Source of the DNA: Bacteriovoracaceae bacterium
GTDB taxonomy: Bacteria > Bdellovibrionota > UBA1018
DNA: 10,244 nt
Reading direction: 5' to 3'
NCBI GenBank assembly: GCA_947500275.1
Contig: CANMSW010000060.1
Coordinates: 1 to 10,244, forward strand
Below, piece after piece: positions 5,882-10,244 of this stretch (within the stretch, counting starts at the first letter, position 1; each line of letters starts with the position of its first letter). A program made the translations under genes and the position numbers. A model generated the notes under the pieces. That model was not told where the DNA came from. It worked only from the letters and a program-made list of their open reading frames with translations, and made no database searches.

Positions 5882-6880
5882 ATGCGCAAAATCGTGATTC
5901 TTCCCGGTGATGGAATTGGCCCAGAAATCATGGAGCAAACGCTCCGCATCTTGAAGGCCGTCGAGTGCCCATTCGAGTACATTGAAAAAGATGCAGGAAT
6001 GACTGCGCTCGAGAAGCATGGGAGTCTCTTGCCGGAAGATACCCTCCAAGCAATCGGCGAATTCGGAATCGCCCTCAAAGGCCCGATCACCACTCCCGTG
6101 GGCGGCGGATTCAAAAGCATCAATGTGACCCTTCGTCAGACTTTCGACCTCTACTCGAATGTTCGGCCCGTCATTAATCTTCCTGGCGTTCAGACCCGCT
6201 TCGATAACATCGACATGGTGATCGTCCGCGAGAACACCGAAGACCTTTACGCTGGAATTGAACACCAAGTGGATGCCGACACGGCCGAAAGCATTAAACG
6301 GATCACACGCAAAGGATCCACTCGTATCTCGCGTTACGCATTTGAGTACGCACGCAAGAACGGTCGCAAAAAAGTCGCCGCGGTTCACAAAGCAAACATC
6401 ATGAAGCTTTCGGATGGCTTGTTCCTTCGATGCTGCCAAGAAGTGGCAAAAGAATACCCAGAGATCGAATTTCGTGACGTCATCGTCGACAACTGCTGCA
6501 TGCAGCTCGTCGTGAAGCCCGAGCAGTTCGATGTGATTGTCACTGGGAACCTTTACGGCGACATTTTGAGCGATCTCTGCGCGGGCCTTGTCGGCGGATT
6601 GGGAGTCGTTCCTGGCGCAAACATTGGCGAGCGCGCCGCGATCTTCGAGCCGGTCCATGGCTCTGCCCCTGATATCGCAGGCCAAGGAAAAGCGAACCCA
6701 ACGGCGCTGATTCAATCGGCCGTCCTGATGCTTCGCCACTTGGGCGAAAACGAGCGCGCGGACCGCATCATGAAAGCCCTTCTGGGCGCTCTCAGTGATA
6801 TCAATGCCCGCACCGGTGACTTGGGCGGCAAAGGCACAACCCGTTCTTTCGGGGACGCGATCATCGCGCGGCTTGGTTAA
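5882..6880 (+). CDS. icd: Isocitrate dehydrogenase, NAD-type
   Basis: TCA-cycle enzyme of the cytoplasm that oxidatively decarboxylates isocitrate to 2-oxoglutarate. The 332-residue length and sequence resemble the short IDH3-like bacterial and mitochondrial enzymes rather than the ~416-residue E. coli NADP enzyme. Visible are GDGIGPE (9-15); SINVTLRQTFDLYSNVRP (79-96), with Ser79 and Asn81 for isocitrate and Arg85/Arg95 for its carboxylates; RENTEDLYAG (116-125) with Arg116 and catalytic Tyr123; Lys170 in HKAN; metal-binding Asp203, Asp227 and Asp231; and HGSAPDIAG (259-267). Asp264-Ile265 replace the Lys-Tyr pair of NADP enzymes, indicating NAD use. Isopropylmalate dehydrogenase is unlikely because it lacks SxN at that site. 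The gene starts with ATG but has no Shine-Dalgarno sequence. It is monocistronic, with a terminator 56 bases after the stop. Confidence 0.95.
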   Translation: MRKIVILPGDGIGPEIMEQTLRILKAVECPFEYIEKDAGMTALEKHGSLLPEDTLQAIGEFGIALKGPITTPVGGGFKSINVTLRQTFDLYSNVRPVINLPGVQTRFDNIDMVIVRENTEDLYAGIEHQVDADTAESIKRITRKGSTRISRYAFEYARKNGRKKVAAVHKANIMKLSDGLFLRCCQEVAKEYPEIEFRDVIVDNCCMQLVVKPEQFDVIVTGNLYGDILSDLCAGLVGGLGVVPGANIGERAAIFEPVHGSAPDIAGQGKANPTALIQSAVLMLRHLGENERADRIMKALLGALSDINARTGDLGGKGTTRSFGDAIIARLG

Positions 6881-6935
6881 TACGTAAGCCACGTCTCATC
6901 GATCCATAGATCGCTCCAGCCGGAGCACTCCTTTG

Positions 6936-6973
6936 AGGGGGCCACTCGAACAGAGAGGCCCCTTCCTTTTTTT
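6936..6973 (+). terminator. Rho-independent terminator after isocitrate dehydrogenase gene
   Basis: AGGGGGCC (6936-6943) pairs with GGCCCCTT (6957-6964), including one G-T pair. An inner CTC/GAG stem closes a GAACA loop. CC and seven T (6967-6973) follow. Confidence 0.9.
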
Positions 6974-7081
6974 GGTCTGCATGTCCAAGACTTCGACAGG
7001 ACTCAAACGCACTTTCATGGGTCATCCCAGACACATCCTATGCCGAAAGGGAAATTGGGTCCCCTTCCCGGGCACGCCCCT

Positions 7082-7090
7082 TGCGATACT
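7082..7090 (+). promoter_or_regulatory. Candidate extended -10 promoter of the coiled-coil gene
   Basis: TGCGATACT fits the extended -10 form TGn-TATAAT (4 of 6 in the hexamer plus TG). It ends 8 bases before the ATG at 7099, with no usable -35 at 17 bases. Transcription would start at or next to the start codon. Confidence 0.4.
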
Positions 7091-7098
7091 TAACCCGC

Positions 7099-7827
7099 AT
7101 GAAGCCTCTTACGACTCAAATCAGCCCTAAAGTCCGCATCAAAAAAGCAGTGAGCTTCTTCTTTTTGATCGCCTCAATCGGCCTCGTCCCCACGGGCACT
7201 CAGGCTGCCGATCAACCGACCACCTTCGAAGAACTGGGTCGCATCCTTCGCAGCCAAGAGGCCAACGCTCAAAAGGACTCGGCCCAGCTTCGCGCGTATT
7301 TTGCGTGCAGTGGGGATTCGACCGATCAGGAACTTTCAAGCCTTCCAGGACAACTGGATGCCTTGCGCTTGAATACCCATGCCTTTTTAGATGAGATCCC
7401 CGAGATCAAACGTCGCCTCGATCTTGAAAAAAACCGTCTGACTGTTTTAGAGGCGCATCAGTTGCAGCTCATTCAAGAAGCCAGACGCGGACTCGAGCGA
7501 GCCCGGACTTCAAACGTTGCCGCCACTGCTTCGACCGAAGAGTCGCTCAGAACCTTTGAGCGCGGGCTCGTTACCCTGCAGCAGAAAAAAGCCCAAATCG
7601 AAGCAGCCGTCGTCCGTGAGTTGACCCAGCAAAACAACACCCTCATGGGTCCAATGGTGAGCTCAATCAACCAAGCAAGAACTCTTCTTTCAGGTCCTCA
7701 AAGCTCCCGTTGTATTGCGCAACTCCATGTATCAGACGCATATCAGGGTCGCACGGTGCCAAGCGCCATCTCAGGAATGGAAAGAAACGATCTTCGGACC
7801 CCCTCCACCTCAGCGCGTGCCCTTTAA
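7099..7827 (+). CDS. Exported coiled-coil protein, family not recognised
   Basis: I do not recognise the family. The 242-residue product starts at ATG 7099; an in-frame TTG at 7081 is less likely because it adds nothing to the signal sequence. A basic N-terminus (RIKK, 13-16) leads into a hydrophobic run (17-31) and a likely signal peptidase I site after Ala36 (GTQA-AD). There is no lipobox. The mature part is almost all helical: about 43-66, then a charged, leucine-rich stretch (about 85-178) with heptad-like spacing that should form a coiled coil or helical hairpin broken near the Ala/Thr-rich residues 138-146. Two cysteines, Cys70 and Cys205, bracket this helical part and could form a disulphide in the periplasm. 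The C-terminal 35 residues look disordered. No Shine-Dalgarno sequence precedes the ATG. The gene is monocistronic and convergent with the ABC1 gene, 51 bases apart, with no clear terminator between. Confidence 0.7.
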   Translation: MKPLTTQISPKVRIKKAVSFFFLIASIGLVPTGTQAADQPTTFEELGRILRSQEANAQKDSAQLRAYFACSGDSTDQELSSLPGQLDALRLNTHAFLDEIPEIKRRLDLEKNRLTVLEAHQLQLIQEARRGLERARTSNVAATASTEESLRTFERGLVTLQQKKAQIEAAVVRELTQQNNTLMGPMVSSINQARTLLSGPQSSRCIAQLHVSDAYQGRTVPSAISGMERNDLRTPSTSARAL

Positions 7828-7878
7828 GGGTCAATGATGATCTATCAGTAAAGAAACGGGCTCGATTCCAGTCCGCGA

Positions 7879-9216
7879 TCAATAAGGGGTTCGTTGCATA
7901 TAGGACTCAAGGAGCTCCCGACCGGATGCTTTCACTTTGAGCACGGAGAGTACAACGAAGACACCGCCCATCTTCCGATCCAGGAACACCACTTCGCGCG
8001 GGGGAACCCGCAACCTAAAACCCCAGACGATATCAGACGCGACCTTCACGACCCGTTTAGGGAGATCGCTTGCACCCCAGTCGTAAGGTTGATTTTCCTT
8101 CGAGAAGGGCTCGGTGAAGAGGTAGCAAAGTTCACAAAAAGAGCGTTTCAACGCTTCAGGATCATCTTCAAAAAGAAATCCGAGCTTGGAAGCCGCTTTT
8201 TCCACTGCAGCATCATCCAAGGTATAAACGGCGCGAACCATATTGAAGTAAGGAGTCAGAAATTCCTTTGGAAATTTGCGAACCGCACCGAAATCCAAAA
8301 GAATTAACCGATCGGGTTCACCGTTCACACCTAAGCGAACCCGGTAGTTTCCGAAGTGAGGATCCGTCTGCAAACGCCCGAGCATAAAAAGTTCGCGAAA
8401 ATAAAGATCAAGGAACTTGAGACCAATCGCATTGCGGCGCTCTTGCGAGAGTGAGAGCACTTCAGGGCTCTCCATCGAGACACCCTCTTCGAAACTCGTG
8501 GCGAGGATTCGCTTCGAGGAGAACTCCGGAAAAGTGCGCGGAATCACCAGCAGAGGATCATCTCCAAGAAGCTCACGAAACTCATCTGTAGCGATGAGCT
8601 CCTTCGAGTAGTCCACTTCCTGATGCATCATTTGCCTGACTTCTTTAAAGAGCTCGTCGTACTTTGGCCCTTTAGGGATCAGCTTCGACATCGTGAGGAG
8701 GGACTTCAGCGCGGAGAGATCACTCTCGATCGCTTGATCGACGCCCGGATATTGGATTTTGAGCGCAATTTTCTCGCCCGTCGCCCGGATCGTCGCGCGA
8801 TGCACTTGCCCCAGAGACGCCGAAGCGTGCGGCTCCCGATCGATCTCTAAAAGCGCGAGCTTCTCGGCGCCCAATTGCCGCTTCAACTGCTTTTCAATCG
8901 CTTCCCACGCTAATGGGGGCGATTGATTCTGCAGAGATTTCAGAAGTTGATTGGCTTCCGGTGGTAGCAGATGCTCGCCATACATCGAGAGCATCTGCCC
9001 GACTTTCATGACGCTGCCTTTGAGCTTTCCGAGCTCCTTCGACAGGAGGTCCATCTGGGACGTGATCATCTCCTTCAGACGATCATCGCGGGTCCCTTCG
9101 TCTCCGAAAAGATTTCCAAGCGCGTGACCAGCGGCTTTTGCACCCGCTGACACAGAGACTTTAGCGAGCGCGAAACCGCGGGAAAAGGGGCCCGACTTGA
9201 TCGACTTGAGTGCCAT
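7879..9216 (-). CDS. ABC1 (AarF/UbiB/ADCK-like) atypical kinase family protein
   Basis: Member of the ABC1 atypical protein-kinase-like family, whose studied members support quinone biosynthesis or lipid handling, mostly through ATPase activity. All signature elements are present in 445 residues: the KxGQ helix (KLKGSVMKVGQ, 64-74), the Ala-rich nucleotide loop ASASLGQVHRA (131-141), Lys153 in ALKIQYPG, Glu200 in QEVDY, the catalytic-type segment QTDPHFGN (283-290) with Asp285 and Asn290, and LDFGAVR (307-313). Unlike E. coli UbiB, no pair of hydrophobic helices is seen at the C-terminus, so it is probably soluble or peripheral. A Gly/Ala-rich amphipathic N-terminus (12-37) may touch membrane. 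It starts with ATG and only a weak Shine-Dalgarno, 23 bases after the transglycosylase gene, so co-transcription is likely. A true role in ubiquinone or menaquinone synthesis cannot be read from sequence. Confidence 0.92.
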   Translation of the reverse strand: MALKSIKSGPFSRGFALAKVSVSAGAKAAGHALGNLFGDEGTRDDRLKEMITSQMDLLSKELGKLKGSVMKVGQMLSMYGEHLLPPEANQLLKSLQNQSPPLAWEAIEKQLKRQLGAEKLALLEIDREPHASASLGQVHRATIRATGEKIALKIQYPGVDQAIESDLSALKSLLTMSKLIPKGPKYDELFKEVRQMMHQEVDYSKELIATDEFRELLGDDPLLVIPRTFPEFSSKRILATSFEEGVSMESPEVLSLSQERRNAIGLKFLDLYFRELFMLGRLQTDPHFGNYRVRLGVNGEPDRLILLDFGAVRKFPKEFLTPYFNMVRAVYTLDDAAVEKAASKLGFLFEDDPEALKRSFCELCYLFTEPFSKENQPYDWGASDLPKRVVKVASDIVWGFRLRVPPREVVFLDRKMGGVFVVLSVLKVKASGRELLESYMQRTPY

Positions 9217-9239
9217 AGGATGCCCAGCCTAACATAAAT

Positions 9240-10244
9240 TCAAAGGCCCTTGAACTGCGGGAACCATTGACCTGATTTTTCGAGGATTTTACTTTGATCG
9301 AGCTGCGTGACCCGACCTTCGGGGGCTCCCATCCCGTAGAGGGCTTGGTACCAATAATAATTCCTAGCAATAAACGACACGTAATCCCGGGTCTCACGAA
9401 AGGGGATCAAATCCACAAAAAGCGCACGGTTTGCGACCGGATATCGCTTCAACCATTGATCCACTCGGTCGGGACCTGCGTTATAGCCAGCCAACGCGAG
9501 TTCAGCATCCCCGCCAAATCGATCCAAGAGCCCTGCAAAGTACCTCACGCCCAAACGAACATTGGTCCGTGGATCGAAGAGCTCAAGGCGACTCACTCGC
9601 TCCATCCGGCGCGCTGTCGCCGGCATGAGCTGCATCAACCCCATGGCCCCAGCCGGAGACCGCGCGCGCTCATTGAATCCACTTTCCTGACGAATGAGGG
9701 CCGCTGCCAAATAGGGATCCAAACGACTCTTATGCTTCTCCAAAATTTCAAAGCGATGAAGAGGATAAAAGAGCTCAAGCGTCGAGCGCGAGAGCATGGC
9801 TGAATCCCCCTTAAACGCCTGACTCAGGGCACGAAACTGAGCAATCCGGTCGTCCAAACGAGAAAGCAGAACAGAGGTATAGAGACGGAAGCCCGGCTCG
9901 GCTTCATCCAGACGCTTGGAAACACGATCCAATAATCGAGTCGCAAGATCACGCTCGCCTTTTTCGAGCATCACTTCGGCGGCTCGAATATAATGATTCA
10001 ACGCGGGAGCTTTTTCGCTCCTGAATAAAGCACGAGGAGACGGTCCCGCTAAGACATCCCTTAACGATAGAAGGTCAGAGTCTTTCGACTGCGCGCCAAC
10101 CACCAGGCCCTGCAAGGTCAGAGGATGATCGCGCAAAATTCTTCCGCGCAGGGAGGCTTGTAAAAGCTTGTTACCCGTTTTTTTCGCACACCACGCACGC
10201 CAGTAGAGAGCGCGCGCGACATAAGGATTCGGGGTGCCATCGGT
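9240..10244 (-). CDS. slt: Slt-type lytic transglycosylase (partial, 5' end off the window)
   Basis: Periplasmic murein hydrolase that cleaves MurNAc-GlcNAc bonds to form 1,6-anhydromuropeptides. The frame is open from the right edge to the TGA at 9240-9242, giving 334 visible C-terminal residues. Any start drawn inside the window (for example TTG at 10136) would be artificial. The first ~165 residues are helical-repeat material like the superhelical ring domain of Slt70, including a YW pair and DHPLTLQG. The SLT catalytic domain follows with all three motifs: catalytic Glu in RQESGF (Glu codon at 9684-9686), GAMGLMQLMPATA, and ALAGYNAGPDRV. RETRDYV and an aromatic tail (YYWYQALYG) complete it. 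The signal peptide is outside the window. The gene precedes the ABC1 kinase gene by 23 bases in a probable operon. Slt/MltE-like specificity cannot be separated further. Confidence 0.93.
   Translation of the reverse strand, partial: TDGTPNPYVARALYWRAWCAKKTGNKLLQASLRGRILRDHPLTLQGLVVGAQSKDSDLLSLRDVLAGPSPRALFRSEKAPALNHYIRAAEVMLEKGERDLATRLLDRVSKRLDEAEPGFRLYTSVLLSRLDDRIAQFRALSQAFKGDSAMLSRSTLELFYPLHRFEILEKHKSRLDPYLAAALIRQESGFNERARSPAGAMGLMQLMPATARRMERVSRLELFDPRTNVRLGVRYFAGLLDRFGGDAELALAGYNAGPDRVDQWLKRYPVANRALFVDLIPFRETRDYVSFIARNYYWYQALYGMGAPEGRVTQLDQSKILEKSGQWFPQFKGL

Noticed and set aside
5864..6892. 342-codon open frame on the minus strand, antisense to isocitrate dehydrogenase
   Set aside because: The plus-strand frame carries every catalytic motif of isocitrate dehydrogenase. 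The antisense frame has no recognisable domain and is explained by codon bias of the real gene.
6933..7130. 65-codon plus-strand frame after isocitrate dehydrogenase
   Set aside because: It begins inside the terminator and overlaps the start of the exported coiled-coil gene.
7820..7830. Palindrome CCCTTTAAGGG at the end of the coiled-coil gene, considered as a terminator
   Set aside because: It has no loop for an RNA hairpin and no T run follows on either strand.
9294..9803. 169-codon plus-strand frame
   Set aside because: It is antisense to the SLT catalytic domain, whose three motifs are all intact.
1..10244. Search for CRISPR repeats, insertion-sequence ends, phage or defence genes
   Set aside because: No spaced direct repeats, transposase-like frames, integrase next to the tRNA, or toxin/nuclease-type proteins were seen. 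The tRNA 3' end shows no duplicated attachment site in the window.

Overview
The window is an ordinary-looking chromosomal stretch from a Gram-negative (diderm) bacterium with a little over half G+C. It is densely coded, with genes on both strands. Support for two membranes comes from a lipoprotein-type peptide-binding protein, a Yej-type peptide importer, a Slt-type lytic transglycosylase and an ABC1 (UbiB/AarF-like) kinase. The gene mix would fit Bdellovibrionota or another deltaproteobacterial-like lineage. That placement is a guess, because no marker gene here settles it.

Layout. (1) Positions 1-3151, minus strand: a Yej/Opp-type peptide ABC importer operon in the order binding lipoprotein, YejB-like permease, YejE-like permease. 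The last gene is cut by the left edge and the ATPase gene is not visible. (2) 3152-3304: a divergent intergenic region with candidate promoters for the operon and for the tRNA, plus a perfect inverted repeat touching the tRNA 5' end. (3) 3305-3394: tRNA-Ser(UGA) with encoded CCA, followed by a strong terminator. (4) 3666-4931: a plus-strand FAD-dependent D-amino-acid dehydrogenase-like enzyme with its own terminator. It converges on (5) 5013-5717, a minus-strand DUF4336-type protein. (6) 5882-6880: NAD-type isocitrate dehydrogenase, divergent from (5), with a terminator after it. (7) 7099-7827: an unrecognised exported coiled-coil protein. (8) 7879-10244, minus strand: a lytic transglycosylase (5' end off the right edge) followed after 23 bases by an ABC1 kinase-like protein. 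These two probably form an operon and converge on (7).

Several genes fit a loose theme of peptide and cell-wall reuse: peptide uptake, D-amino-acid oxidation and murein cleavage. Isocitrate dehydrogenase serves the TCA cycle. No mobile element, CRISPR array, phage gene or defence system is visible. The least explained items are the exported coiled-coil protein, the two genes that appear to be transcribed without a leader or Shine-Dalgarno sequence, and the inverted repeats at 3288-3304, 3525-3619 and 5761-5778. No gap between genes exceeds 300 bases; the two largest (3395-3665 and 6881-7098) hold terminators and candidate promoters.
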